A stretch of DNA of 64,000 nucleotides, from positions 62,403,501 through 62,467,500 of the forward strand of contig CM074862.1 of NCBI GenBank assembly GCA_037501455.1, read 5' to 3'. Source of the DNA: Lantana camara (Eukaryota > Streptophyta > Magnoliopsida > Lamiales > Verbenaceae). The translations under genes and the position numbers were made by a program. Every line of letters starts with the position of its first letter. Within the stretch, counting starts at the first letter, position 1. Below, piece after piece: positions 23,459-35,202 of the stretch. The notes under the pieces are model-generated. The model searched no databases. It saw nothing but the letters and a program-made list of their open reading frames with translations, and had not been told where the DNA came from.

Positions 23459-24241
23459 CTATCCAAACCCTGAGCCCGAACCTGAACCTGAACGGTAGGT
23501 AGATCGCCTCGCATTCACTGAATCCTCAACCAATAGAGCCTTCTTGGTAGCCTTTATCCAGGTGCTCGTGTTGACCGCCTCAATCGCTACCTGAATATCC
23601 GGTCTAAGGCCCTGTACAAACTGCATCGCCTTATGGAAATCATCACTCGCTATATTAGGAGCATAGCGGGACAATCTCTCAAACTCGGCGATGTACTCTG
23701 AGACTGACCTGTTTCCCTGCTTCAACTCTGTAAATTCCTTCAATCTCCTAGTGCGAGAAGATGGAGGAATGAACTTGTTCTGGAACTCTCTGACAAAGAC
23801 TGCCCAATTCACTTCCTCACCGGCAGCAGCTAATACAATCTGGACACTCTCCCACCAAGAGTAGGCCTCACCCTGAATCAAAGAAATGGTACAACGGGCC
23901 TTCTCCCGGGATCCACACGGGATAAGCTCCCATATCCTCTCAATCTCTTTCAGCCACTGCTCGGCCTGAATATCATTCCCTTTGTAGAATTTGAGAGGAT
24001 GCTGGTTCTGAAACTCCCTGAAAACAGCTGAAATCTGGCCTCCAGGCTGTGGTGGTGCAACTGGTGGTGGCGGAGGAACATAATCCCGAACTCTCTGATC
24101 AATAAGACCCACCACTGCGTTCATGAAATCCTGTGGCTGAGCCTGAGGAGGTGGAGGAGGAGGTGGTGATCTCTCCCGGCGATGATGACGATGATGTCGA
24201 CGTCTAGGAGAACGATCACGGTGATGTCTATCGCGAGCCAT
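23459..24241 (-). CDS. gag: Chromovirus gag, N-terminal part
   Basis: 260 codons from a good ATG that is 248 bp inside the 5' LTR, the normal place for gag. The N-terminus is very basic (R-H-R-D-R and repeated H-H-R), followed by a proline run. The capsid-like domain carries W-L-K-E-I-E-R-I-W and W-W-E-S-V, as in the retrotransposon gag family. It ends in a Gly-Ser repeat at a TAG (23459-23461) in the same frame as the downstream zinc knuckle. That stop most likely disables the element unless read through. I did not reconstruct the frame. Confidence 0.88.
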   Translation of the reverse strand: MARDRHHRDRSPRRRHHRHHRRERSPPPPPPPQAQPQDFMNAVVGLIDQRVRDYVPPPPPVAPPQPGGQISAVFREFQNQHPLKFYKGNDIQAEQWLKEIERIWELIPCGSREKARCTISLIQGEAYSWWESVQIVLAAAGEEVNWAVFVREFQNKFIPPSSRTRRLKEFTELKQGNRSVSEYIAEFERLSRYAPNIASDDFHKAMQFVQGLRPDIQVAIEAVNTSTWIKATKKALLVEDSVNARRSTYRSGSGSGSGFG

Positions 24242-24451
24242 CCTGAAATCAAGTCACTATTGTGCATGTTCGATTAATAATGCCAATGTGTGCAAATAAG
24301 TCAAGATTGCACATAAATTCAAAACTCAACAAGTCACCCCAAATTCAAGTAAGCCAAGTAGGTTCAAGTATCAAATAACAATGCAAGACTTTCAAATTGA
24401 CAATTAGTTCCTATGTCGTGCGACCTAGACTCACAAGATACGACACTAGAG
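24242..24451 (-). other. Chromovirus 5' leader
   Basis: About 210 bp between gag start and the primer-site hairpin, with no reading frame. No other feature was seen. Confidence 0.6.
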
Positions 24452-24481
24452 ACCCGGTTTTGAAACCGGGCTCTGATACCA
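24452..24481 (-). other. Primer binding site plus adjacent hairpin, chromovirus
   Basis: On the minus strand TGGTATCAGAGC (24470-24481) leads into the inverted repeat CCCGGTTT-CA-AAACCGGG (24452-24469). The large-LTR element at 6188-6217 has the same layout. Confidence 0.88.
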
Positions 24482-24489
24482 CCGTAGGA

Positions 24490-27052
24490 TGTAGCACCCG
24501 GAACGCCAGGCACCAGATCCCCCGCACTATAGCCCCAATCCACATATGAAATGGGCAATCCATACATGAATCAAAGCTATAGCGAACGGGAGACAATAAA
24601 ATGACTCAAGGCTAGGCGGGTACCCTCAATTTAAAACTAACCAACAATCAAGTCAGAGTATTAAAAAGCGGAAGCAATAACATTCATTCGATACGTATAG
24701 GTACCATATTTATTTATTTACTTATAGGTACCAGCATTCACACTATCAATACATTATCATCTCCCAACATAAATAGACAACAAGGCCTGATACAAAATAT
24801 CCCAAGCTATACATAACAAAATGTGGGAATGAAGTGTGCTAGACCCAAATTTAAAGACCACTAGACTCTAAATTCCCGCCTAGCACGCCCTGCAAAACAC
24901 TGAAAAGTTGAGGTGTCAGTCCAAAACAGACTGAGCGAGGGGTATAAATAAATATAAGCGCACCAACATGCAAGTTATAATCTCGGGTAATAATTTTGGA
25001 AAAACAATACAATCTAATAGGTTAAAAGAGATACTATCGCCCGAGATTACAACTATTCCAATTTCAATTTAATCAATTCAATACAATCAATTCGTGGCCC
25101 GGCGAGTGGGGCAGTTCTCCAACCTTACACCGACTGTGTACAATCAATCAATCAATCAATCAATTATTAGGTGATTAGGTGATCAAGCAATTCATTACTG
25201 TGCACAATTAGCAGTTTCAATAACACCTTCTTCCTCCGGGTGGTGGTGGGATTGCAAGGCCCCACCATCCAATCAATCTGGGCAGAGGGTACATGAATCC
25301 CTAAGCCCGGAACTCCTTCCTCCCCTAATCTCCTAGAGGGTTCAGGGTTCATCCCAGTTTGGTGAGGATAGCTCTCGAGTTACCCGTCAGCCCGTGCTTT
25401 CCCGGTTGGCTCGAGTCACTACCCTCGGGCCCACAGTGCAATACAATACTCGCCAAATCAATCAATCAATCAATCAATCCTTTCAATAGTTCGATAAAAC
25501 ATTTGAAAACCAATCTCTTTTAAAAACTATAAGTTATATAGATAGGTTTTGGCTTAAAATTCACATAGGGTTGTACTGGTCCTATGTATCTAAAATTAAA
25601 CCTCACCTGAACGACCCAAAAAAAAATCCAAGGAAACAGCTCACGGGGCCTGCTCCTCGTCACCAGGAAGCTGGTCTGTGCAAGAAAGACAATTGTCCGT
25701 GAAACACGACTCAAAATGTACCAAATATGACGAACGGCGAAAATGCAACGAGACGACGGGAAAAATACAATGTACCATAAAAATATTGCGTTTCAACATG
25801 TAATCAGTCATACAATAGCAATTAGGGGTCAAAGAAGCCGTCGGATCGAGGTGCGAAAAATGCAATTTTATGCAGTGAATTTTACACACATTCTGGACTA
25901 TGGGAACTTTGAAAATGGGAAGGGCCGTTCCCATGGCTACAGAAAACGCGCCAGCGTTTTCAAAAAGGGAAAAACGTTTTAGCTGGGAACGGCCCTTCCG
26001 GCTCAAAGGCCAAAATGGGAACGGCCGTTCCCAGTCTCGCTAGCCAACTATCTCAGCATCATGGGAACGGCCGTTCCAGTTTTGAACTGGGGTTGGGAAG
26101 GGTCATTCCCAAAGTACGAGAGTAGCTGTATGCAGAGCAGAACAGAGCTGCAATGGCAACACAACAATCAACCACCAAAAATGGATTCAAGCCAAGTTCA
26201 AATGCATACATATGATACAATAAATATGCTAACATGCATATTGATCAACAACAAGTCATAAAAACACATAATCTCATGTTAGATCATCCATAATCAATCA
26301 TTTGAAACCCATATACTCAATCATGCTTCAAGTCCACAAAACTCAAGATAATTGCATCAAACTCAAGCTTAAAGTTCACAAATATATTTCCAACCACAAA
26401 TACACAATTCATTCAAGCTAATACAAAGCCCTATATATCACATATTTTCAATAAAATCATTCAATCTCCATAAATACCTCAAATGAAAGAGATGAGAGAC
26501 AAGATGAAGATAGGATGTTGATAATGCTCCAAATATCACAAATCCCACAAAAATTGATGCTTGCATGAAGAAATCTCCCTCCTATCTTGGTAGGGTTGGA
26601 TTGGTTGAAGAAGGAGAAGAAATGGAGCAAGATGATATGTTTGTATGAATGAGAAGCCAAAGGTACGTGATGCTGCTAATGAAGGAGAAAGAATTGGCCA
26701 ATTTTGCAATTAAATCCCTTCATTAATTAAGTTAAGCAATCAAGTCCAATTCCATTATTAACTGATCAATGTGGTCCAATGCAATTAAGTCCCCAAATTC
26801 ATGAAAATGATCACTTAAGGACATACAAGAAATAAATCACATTCGGGAAAATAATTCACATTGCAATCACGTTCAATATGTCCAATAAATATGATATGAT
26901 ATGAATTTTCAATAAAATATCAAGAATATAATTTTTATAAAATTATGTCATGCTATGACCAATTAAAGAAATAAACAATTAATAATTAAAAACTAACTCT
27001 CAAACGCACACGTGTCGATCATACCTGAAATGCCGAAAGCTGGGGTGTTACA
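24490..27052 (-). repeat. Chromovirus 5' LTR
   Basis: 2563 bp, collinear with 17052-19626. The clearest difference is loss of one palindrome copy near 25905. The mini-exon is 25607-25674 and the palindrome cluster 25903-26113. Confidence 0.94.
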
Positions 27053-27057
27053 TACTG

Positions 27058-27512
27058 ACTTACCTTCGTTTTGAACTTATGCTTCAGAAACACGTAGTTG
27101 GGATTTTGAATCTTGCAATTTTCAAATCAGTCCCTTAAATGCACTACGAATTGTGGCTTTCAAAATTCCCTAATAATTCTTATCTTAGAATTTTGGGATT
27201 GTCTTCTTATATGAAGAGGACAGTGGGAGTCTTCTTAAGAGAAGAAGACATTGGGAGATAAACTTAAAACAAGTTCAAGTTTATATGAACAATATATAGT
27301 ATTGCTTTTGCAATTCTTTTAATCAAATCTTGTTTGTTTTAAAGAATGTATCTCTTTTGTGTCCTCTTAATTGAAGAAGAAATTGAGAGATAAGCTTGAA
27401 ACTAGTTCAAGTCTATGCAAACAATATAGAATATTGTCTTTGAGATTCTCTTAAACAAATATTGTTTGTTTTAAAGAATATACCTTCCTTAAGGAATCGT
27501 TCCTAAGAGAGA
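27058..27512 (+). other. Copia A internal segment
   Basis: Decayed copia sequence with two diverged copies of a segment around ATTGAGAGATAAGCTTGAAACTAG-like and AAGTTCAAGT text (27240-27310, 27360-27430). It matches copia B near 39900-40200. No reading frame. Confidence 0.6.
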
Positions 27513-27517
27513 AGAAA

Positions 27518-30138
27518 TGTAGCACCCGGAACGCTAGGCACCACATCCCCCGCACTATAGACCCAATCCATATATGAAATGGTTAATTCATACATGAACC
27601 AAAGCTACAGCGAACGGGAGACAACAAAAAAAACACTACACAAGGCTAGGCGGGACTAACCCCAAACCAAACAATCAATGATTCAGGGTAGATAAAAGCG
27701 GAAGCAATACGTCATTCAACACTTATAGGTACCATATTTATTTATTTACTAATAGATACCAACATTCCAAATCAATACAATATCATCTCCACAAAAAATA
27801 ACAAGGCATGCTACAAAATAGGTAGTGTATCTGTACATGAACAAAATGTGAGATGAAGTGTGCTAGGCCCTAATTAAAGACACTCTAGACTCTAATTCCC
27901 GCCTAGCAGGCCCTGCAAAACAACTGAAAAGTTGAGGTGTCAGTCCAACACGGACTGAGTGAGGGGTTATAAATAAATATAAGCGCACATACATGCAGGT
28001 TATAATCTCGGGTAATAAGTTTGGCAAAGTAACAATACAATTTGGTAAAAGGGAGAGGCACTATCGCCCGAGATTACAACTAATTCGCTTTATTAATTAA
28101 TCAATTCAATACTATCAATTGTGGCCCGGCGAGTGAGGGCAATTCTCCAACCTTACTCCAACTATGTACAATCAATCAATCAATTGTTCAATAGTTAGGT
28201 GATCATGCAGTTCATTACGGTGCACAATTAGCAGTTTCAGTCCATCCTTCTTCCTCCGTGTGATGGTGGGATTGCAAGGCCCCCACCATCCAATCAGTCT
28301 GGGCAGAGGGTACATGAATCCCTAAGCCCGGAACTCCTTCCTCCCCCTAATCTCCTAGGGGGTTCAGGGGTCATCCCAATTTGGTGAGAGTAGCTATCGA
28401 GTAACCTGTCAGCCCATGCTTTCCCGGTTGGCTCGAGTCACTACCCTCGGGCCCACAGTGCAATACAATACTCGCCCAATCAATCGATCAATCAATTCAG
28501 TTCCTTCAAAAGTTTGATAAATCATTTGAAAACCAATCTCGTTTGAAAACTATAGCTATATAGATAGGTTTTGGCTTAAAACTTCACATAGGGTTATACG
28601 GGTTCTAGGTAGCTAGAATTAAACCTCACCTGAACGACCCAAACAAACAAGGACACAGCTCACGGGGCCTGCTCCTCGTCACCAGGAAGCTGGTCTGTGC
28701 AAGAAAGACAATTGTCCGTGAGACACGACTCAAAATGTACCAAATAGGACGAACGGCGAAATGCAACGAGTATGATATGAATATGTAACAGACAAGATTA
28801 TGTTCATGTGCACTATTAAGAAATTAAATCATACGTTCAAATCATATGAACGGCGAACTCACAATTAGGGAATAAACAATTAAATACAGTCAATTAAACT
28901 AGATAACAATTAATATATAACCAACATATATGTATATATAACACATAGACGTATAACCATGCATGCAAAACAATATGCATGAAAACAGAGGGTGAGATGC
29001 CCGCGCCACCAAAATACACTAAGCCATGACACCCCCGTGTCACAGTACAGCGGACAATATGCATGCGAACAGAAGGTGACACGCCCGTGTCACCATTACA
29101 AAGCAAACCGTGACACCCCCGTGTCACGGTACAGAAGAACCAGGCCACTACGCACCCCCGTGTCACGCTGAAGAAGGGAAATGTGACACGCCCGTGTCAA
29201 CTGTGCGTATCAGAAAAAAAACAGAGCAATAGCAGCAGCTGCAACGATCCAACAAAAACAACCCACAAATGAATTCAAACCAAGATGAAATGCATATATA
29301 TCATGCAATAAACATACTACCTTACATATAGGTCATCAACAACTCGTAAAACACCTAATACCACATTAGATCATCAATAATCCATCAAATGAAACCCATT
29401 TCATCATTCATGATCCAAGTTTAATATCATCAAGTTGAATGCATATAACTTAAGCTCAAAGTTCATAAACATATTTCCAACAACCAATACACAATTTAGC
29501 CCATCCAATACAAAACCCTATCAATGTCATATATTCAAGAAAATCATCAAAGTTCCATAAATACCTCCAATGCAAGAATTGGACGATGAGATGATGAGAT
29601 GATGTTGATGATGCTTCAATGATCACAAAACCCACAAAGATGAAGCTTAAAAGATGAAATCTTCCACCTAGCTTGAAGAGGGTTGGCTCGGTTGGCAAGG
29701 GAAGCAAGAGCAATTATGTATGTTATGTTTTATATGGAATGGGAAGGAATGGAACATGATTGCTGCAATGAAGGAGAAAGAATTGGCTAAATTTGCTATT
29801 TAGTCCTCCAATTATTTAAGTCATGCAATGAAGTTCAATTCCATAACAAATGATCAATTAGATCCAATGCAACTAAGTCCCCTAATTCATAAGAATTCTC
29901 AAGTAAGGTCACGAGAGAATTAAATCACGTTCGGGAAATTAATTCACGTTACAATCACGTTCAATATATACGACAATTATAATATGATATGAATTTCAAT
30001 AAAATACTAAGAATATAATTTTATAAAATCATGTCATGACAAGGAAAATGAATTAAATGATTAATTAATAATTAAAATCTAACTCTCAAACTCACACGTA
30101 TCGATCATGCCTGAAATGCCGAAAGTTGGGGCGTTACA
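27518..30138 (-). mobile_element. Solo LTR (chromovirus-like) in copia A
   Basis: 2621 bp with perfect target duplication AGAAA (27513-27517 and 30139-30143) and no internal domain. It is a close relative of the chromovirus LTRs along its whole length except for the palindrome block. Mini-exon 28630-28694 (65 bp), donor-like CATTGGAG/GTATTTATGG near 29560, hairpin CAGTCC-AACAC-GGACTG near 27942. Confidence 0.94.
28991..29200 (-). repeat. Palindrome cluster, GTGACAC...GTGTCAC word
   Basis: Copies at about 28992-29009 (decayed), 29026-29043, 29076-29093, 29110-29127, a half copy near 29153 and one near 29183-29199. It is the same word and spacing as in the solo LTR at 8911-11175, but differs from the close relative at 17052-27052. 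Confidence 0.9.
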
Positions 30139-30143
30139 AGAAA

Positions 30144-30715
30144 GGTAAGCCCAAAGACTTCAAAAGGTTTGAGGACATAACCCACGCCACAAATAGGAAG
30201 AGATGAACCATTTTGATAAAGTTTAGCCAATTTTAAAGAGATAGTACATGAGTAAACTTTCCTCCATTGATGCGTCAAAGAACACATTCCTAGATAGCCC
30301 ATAAGATAATATGGTTTTCTCCATAAGATCTTCTTAAGTGGATATAGATCCATTTACTCATGAGGAGACACTGTTAGATTTGGAATCTGAGCAATGAAAA
30401 ACAAACTATGAAATCTGAAATAGATTCCATATAATCAAACTACGTTTGGACGTTAGTTGAACTACTTGATAGGATCAAGCTTGTCTTATCAATATGAGAT
30501 TGATGAAGACATAAATATGGAACATCCATGGATTTCACATTTAGTGGGAGTAAGCAAAAGGTTTGCAGACTCCAAATGGTCAATTTACAAAATTGGATCA
30601 GGCTTCTAGGAATTAGAATATTCGAATTAGTGAATAGTCAAAGTTGTTTGACTTAAAATTCGGGCATAGCATGTACAAGAAAGTGTTAAAGACTGAAAGA
30701 TCAATTTTTTGGGTA
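30144..30715 (+). other. Copia A internal segment, upstream of RT remnant
   Basis: Decayed pol sequence. Stretches such as CAGACTCCAAATGGTCAATTTACAAA fall where copia RT normally has its L-K-Q-A motif, but the frame is lost. No usable reading frame. Confidence 0.5.
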
Positions 30716-31288
30716 CTTTGCGAAGATGACATCCTTCTCATTGGGAATGCGAAGGATGACATAAAAGTCATCAAAGCGTAGTTAGGAACCATTTTGAGAT
30801 GAACGATCTTGGTGATAGATCCTACATTTTTGAAACAAATATCTATAGAGATAGATTTAAGAGAATGATTGGATTATCACAGTCAAGGTACATAGACAAT
30901 GTACTAAAAGAGTTTAGTATGAGAAATTCCAATGGAACATCTCCTTTGAAGAGGATGTGTCCTAAAATAACTATGAGAAAGTTAGAAAGTCCAAAACCCT
31001 TTTCGGAAAAGGGTTCATAATGTATGCAAAATTATGTACTTGACAAGAAACGGCTTCCCACATAGCGTGAAGAGCCTGGTCTGAATTTAACCTTAGAGAA
31101 GGTCACTAGATTGTTGTAAAAATACCCTCTGAGTACTTTAGAAGAAATGAGGATATATTTTAAGAGTCCAACAAGATCTTGTCATCAAAGGATTGTTTGA
31201 TGTAATCATTGCATCAAAACATAGATAATTATTGATCTATGAGAGGATACGCATTCTGCCTAGAAGGCAGAACAGTGCTTTGGAAAGA
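30716..31288 (+). pseudogene. Copia RT and RNase H remnant
   Basis: C-E-D-D-I-L-L-I-G-N near 30718-30750 corresponds to the catalytic Y-V-D-D-I-L-L-I of copia RT, with the Y-V changed. After a frame break, 30799-31020 keeps N-D-L-G, I-Y-R-D-R and G-L-S-Q-S-R-Y-I-D, typical of the RT C-terminus. At 31249-31290 G-Y-A-F...W-K matches the G-Y-V-F-x-L-G-G-x-x-x-x-W motif of copia RNase H, where the next solo LTR landed. Stops and frame breaks make it non-functional. Confidence 0.8.
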
Positions 31289-31292
31289 ATTC

Positions 31293-32100
31293 TGATCTGG
31301 CTCAAATCTGGTGGATCTGACGTGGTCGTTCTGGTTGTCAGATATGGGTCAATCAGTTAAGAATTTGTTTGAGTGGGTTCTTATCGACCTGAAAGCACTA
31401 ACACACGTGAGCTAAGTACTAAATTGGGGGACTTGGGGTTTTACCCAAGTTTGGCACTCCGACGCTCAAGTTAGTAATGGAGCTCTATAGAGAGAGAATA
31501 AATGCAATTGAATGCGTATTAAAGGCTTACCAACTACTGTTCAAATGGCGAGTATTTATAGCCATGGCCCAATGACACAGTAGTGTGTGTACTGTAGGTG
31601 TGCATTAATGGCGTTGCCAGTCGTCGATCTGGGTGTCGGACGATGGAACCGGTTTGAGGCGGGTCATTTGTACATTCTTTCCCCTTTGGGTAAAAGCAGG
31701 GACTGACGATCATTAATGAGCCATAGTGCGTCTGTTCCAGGGAATGAGAAGGATACACGTGTCCCGACAGGAGTACTTTACAGTAATCGGGTGTCCGGTG
31801 ACGTAGGTAATCGATCTGGAGATCGATATTGCCTTCCGGGATCCTTACTGCTGTGGGTTTCCTCATAGGAGAGGAGCAGATCGATCTAATATCCTGGGTA
31901 TTGAAATCGATCTGCTGATCTGACGATCAAGCGATGTGTAAATCGATCTAATGACCTCATGTAGATCTGATGATCTGCGGACCTGGTATCGATCTGATGA
32001 TCTGCCAAAAAGTTTGTTTTTTGTTTGTCTGAGTTGGCGCGGAGCCTACGTGGCGCCCACGTGGGCGTGCCACGTGTCCTCATATTATTATGCCATGTCA
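31293..32100 (-). mobile_element. Small solo LTR of an unrelated element
   Basis: 808 bp from TGATCTGGCTC to GCCATGTCA, flanked by AATTC (31288-31292) and AGTTC (32101-32105), a 4/5 target duplication. Comparison with copia B shows the flanking copia sequence is continuous once it is removed. On the minus strand CTATAAATACTCGCC near 31553-31567 looks like its TATA box. The U3 side (31810-32005) repeats GATCGATCT and GATCTGATGATC words. Lineage unknown. Confidence 0.78.
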
Positions 32101-32105
32101 AGTTC

Positions 32106-32496
32106 CAATCGAGCGGCGCTTTAGATTCGACACAAAGTTGAATACTTAGCCGTATCGAATACCGCTAAGTTAAGTGTTTGGGTAAGAAACTCCATCTAAT
32201 GAATAGATGAAGTTCCTAGCATGAAACAACGTCATTATCATATGGTATAATGAAATAGATAGTTGCTTGAGTAAGAGAACAGAGACCTCTCCAAGGGACC
32301 AGACGCTTGATTATGAATCACGTGAATAAGAAAATCATATTTCCTTAATGATGTGCAAATTAGAAACATTCACATCAGCAGAGAATATAGCGAATCCACT
32401 TTGGAAACGTCCAAAGTGAATAAGGCTCTAGAAGTACATCTTGGGAAGATGGAACCTAGAATAGACCTGAAAGGCTTTTACGGGCAAGTGGGAGAT
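32106..32496 (+). other. Copia A 3' internal end with polypurine tract
   Basis: Matches copia B at 38261-38640 reversed. It ends CGGGCAAGTGGGAGAT, which fits the purine tract before the 3' LTR. No reading frame. Confidence 0.75.
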
Positions 32497-34578
32497 TATT
32501 GGGAATAGTGCCCTAGAAAGCTTGTATGCTTTGGGACTTTCCCTACATCACAGACAGTCTTTGAATAATATACGAATGATTATAATCATAGGAGAACAAT
32601 TCTTATGTGTCAATACGTGTTTTGTCTGTTTCCATTACGTGTGCATGTCTAGAACTCCTCTAATCCGATGAGGCAGTTAAGAAGTTTGTCATTATGGGAA
32701 TGACACAAGAAATAGTTCTTAACTACATAGGCGAGAATTAGAAACTTCTCCAAGTCAATGAGGCCAACAGACAGAGGGAGTGTCGACTTTACCTCTGTTG
32801 AGACTTGCTTGTGTAGTTATATCCTTAAGAAGGATCACCCGGTTTCATAGGGTGATAAGTGCATAGGTTGATAATACATAAGGGTAATCGTTACAAGAAC
32901 TTCATCATTGAGAGTGCCCCGAATAAGAAGATTCCTAAAGGGGAAAGGACGTTACTAGAATTTCCAGATTAGGAAATATCTCACATGTCAATGACGTGAG
33001 GAATTAATCCTTAGACTTGGGATTCCACATTGTCTCATATGAGCTAACTCTGTAATCTTCGATATAGGCTCAAAGGGGTGTCGCCGTATAGACACCTGAA
33101 CCACGGCCTATGTTGGGATTACACAAGTGACATATGATAATTGTTAGAATCAATAAAGGACCTAAACTTGTTGTAGGCAAGATGATCTGTAATTACACAA
33201 GTCACATGTTCCATCCTAAAATCCTCGTGCAAGGTGGTTTGATCAAGACATCAAGAAAATGGGGTTTTCTTGGATTGAGATCAAATGGAATATGAAGGGA
33301 ACTTTTTTTTAAGATTAAGATTTGTAGGGCTCTCCATATTGTCATGCCCTAGATCTTAATCGAGAGATAGGATGGAAGGAGGATCGTATCCCACATGATG
33401 TCATTGACTGAAAGGTTCTTTCGAATATACATTCACATTTCAGGTAGGGGTCACACGCCTGTTGCTAGACTATGGTCGTGTGATCTGTGAGGTAATTAAT
33501 TAAAAAAGTGTATTAATTAATTAGGCTCACTGCTTACTGAAATTGAACCTAGAGGGTCACACACAAATATTGGGTTCAAAGGGTATTGTTAGAAAGATCA
33601 AATAATTGATCGAAACGAGACCACACCTGTATGGTACACGTGTGGGAGTCAAGAGCGCGTTTAGACACGTGACTCCAGTTACAGAATTGGATCATATGTT
33701 AATTAATTGTAGAATTAATTATAAAGAAAAAATATAAATAATTGGAGAATTAATTATAAAGCAAAGATATAATTAATTGGAGAATTAATTTTAGCCCGTT
33801 GGAATTAATTAGTGAATTAATTCTAAAGCCCTTGATAGAATTAATTGGAGAATTAATTCCAAGTAGTCAATTATTTACTTGTTCTAATTTGATTAGAATA
33901 GATAAGTAAATAAATAAATATCTTCAATTTTGTTATTCTAATAAAGTATTAATTCTAATATGATTAGAATGAATATTATTGGGATAAGATATTTAATTAT
34001 TACTAGAATAATTAAATATTCCTAAATTAGTTAGGAGTTATTTCTCCAGAAAAGAAAGATCTTATTTTAGATAAGACATTATTACTTGGAGAGAAAGAAA
34101 GAATAGAAGAAAAAGTCAAAGTAGGAGACCATCTCCTACATGGTACTAGGATTTTGAACTATACCCTATAAAAGGGGCATGGGGTTTGAAAATTTGAACT
34201 TAAGCGTGAGAAAGGATTCACGCCCAACCTTCATCGAATTTTGGGATAATTCTCTTGCTCTCTTTTTCTCGTTTCTGTTTCTTTAATATGCATGTTATAG
34301 TACTAGCATACTTACTAACATGATTTGAATCTAGGTTGGTGTGGATTAATACTCTAGAGGATTTCTACTTTGGAATCTCGAAGAAAGAATCATTCAAGAA
34401 ACGGGGATTCATGCCGCATGAAGAACGTTTGAGGGCGGCTCAAAACGTTTCAAGAAAGCTTCAATTATTGTAAGTTTCTTGATATCCCACTTTGTTTCGA
34501 GACGAACATTGCAAGATCACGATCCCTTTTGGAAAAAATTTTAAACTTCCGCTGCTTTAACTCTGCTGTTTTCCAACA
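32497..34578 (+). repeat. Copia A 3' LTR
   Basis: 2082 bp. The start reads TATTGGGAATAGTGCCC where copia B has TGTTAGGAATAGTGCCC, so the first dinucleotide has mutated. It ends TTTTCCAACA. TATA box near 34166. Confidence 0.92.
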
Positions 34579-35202
34579 TAAACCACACGTGTGTAGCCAC
34601 GTGTACGTGACATGTGGCAGTCACGTATGGCTGCGTGACACGTGGTAGGGGTCCACGTGTATGTGACCCCATTTTGATCAACATTTTGATCCTTCACTAA
34701 TCCAATTAACTTCCTACCAAAACCTTCATGATCTAGCATTTGTGTGTGACTCTTTAGGTTCCTTATTTGATTAGCGGTGATACTAATCAATTAATTCTCA
34801 TAATTAATTAATCTATTCACAGATCACACCACCGTAATCTAACAATGGGTGGTGTGACCCCTAGCCGAATAACAAAATGAATCGAAGAACCTTTCAATCA
34901 ATGACAATCAGTGAAATACGATCCTCCTACGACTCCATCTCTCAATCAAGAAATTAAGGCATGGGAATAAACTTAGAGCCTTATTATTATCGATCTTTAA
35001 AGTTAAGTTCGTTTCATATCCATTTAAATCTCTATCTAAGAAAACCCCATTTTCTTGATGTCTTAATCTTTTAACCACCATGGCCAAGGGTTTAATATTT
35101 AATGGACTACAAACAACTTAATCAGTAAGAGATCATTCTTGTTCTTAACAAGTGTAGGTCCTTTATTAATTCTACTAATTCTACATATGCCACTTATGTA
35201 AT
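34579..35202 (-). repeat. Fragment of an older copia LTR (minus strand)
   Basis: It aligns with the middle of the copia B LTR (about 37090-37680) and with the reverse of the copia A LTR, but is more diverged. It is cut at its left by the copia A insertion, in a CACGTG-rich stretch, and at its right by the Athila element. This suggests both landed in the same pre-existing LTR. Confidence 0.78.

Larger units (their letters stand above)
17052..27052 (-). mobile_element. Ty3/gypsy chromovirus (Tekay/Del-like), structurally complete
   Basis: 10.0 kb with perfect target duplication TACTG (17047-17051 and 27053-27057). LTRs are 17052-19626 (3' LTR in element orientation) and 24490-27052 (5' LTR). 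The primer site is at 24470-24481 and the polypurine tract at 19627-19640. One long frame runs from 24241 down to 19661 (about 1,526 codons), giving gag, zinc knuckle, protease, RT, RNase H, integrase and chromodomain. Two stop codons, at 23459-23461 and 22397-22399, break it. The two LTRs differ by roughly one to two percent by eye. The chromodomain and RT style suggest the Tekay/Del lineage. The lineage is my judgement from motifs, not from a tree. Confidence 0.95.
1..34578 (+). mobile_element. Ty1/copia retrotransposon, copia A, decayed and heavily nested; left end outside window
   Basis: The last 1.1 kb of a 5' LTR (1-1099) matches 33478-34578. It is followed by a tRNA-Met primer site, and the far end has a polypurine tract and a full LTR (32497-34578). 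Removing the four nested insertions and one copy of each target duplication leaves an internal region of about 5.3 kb, in pieces 1100-2926, 15575-17051, 27058-27517, 30144-31292 and 32106-32496. Copia B, the same family on the minus strand, has a 5.5 kb internal region in the same order. Only short gag and RT/RNaseH remnants remain, so the element is non-autonomous or dead. By eye the two LTR copies differ by a few percent, so it is older than copia B. Family assignment to Ty1/copia rests on the RT and RNase H remnants. Confidence 0.9.
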
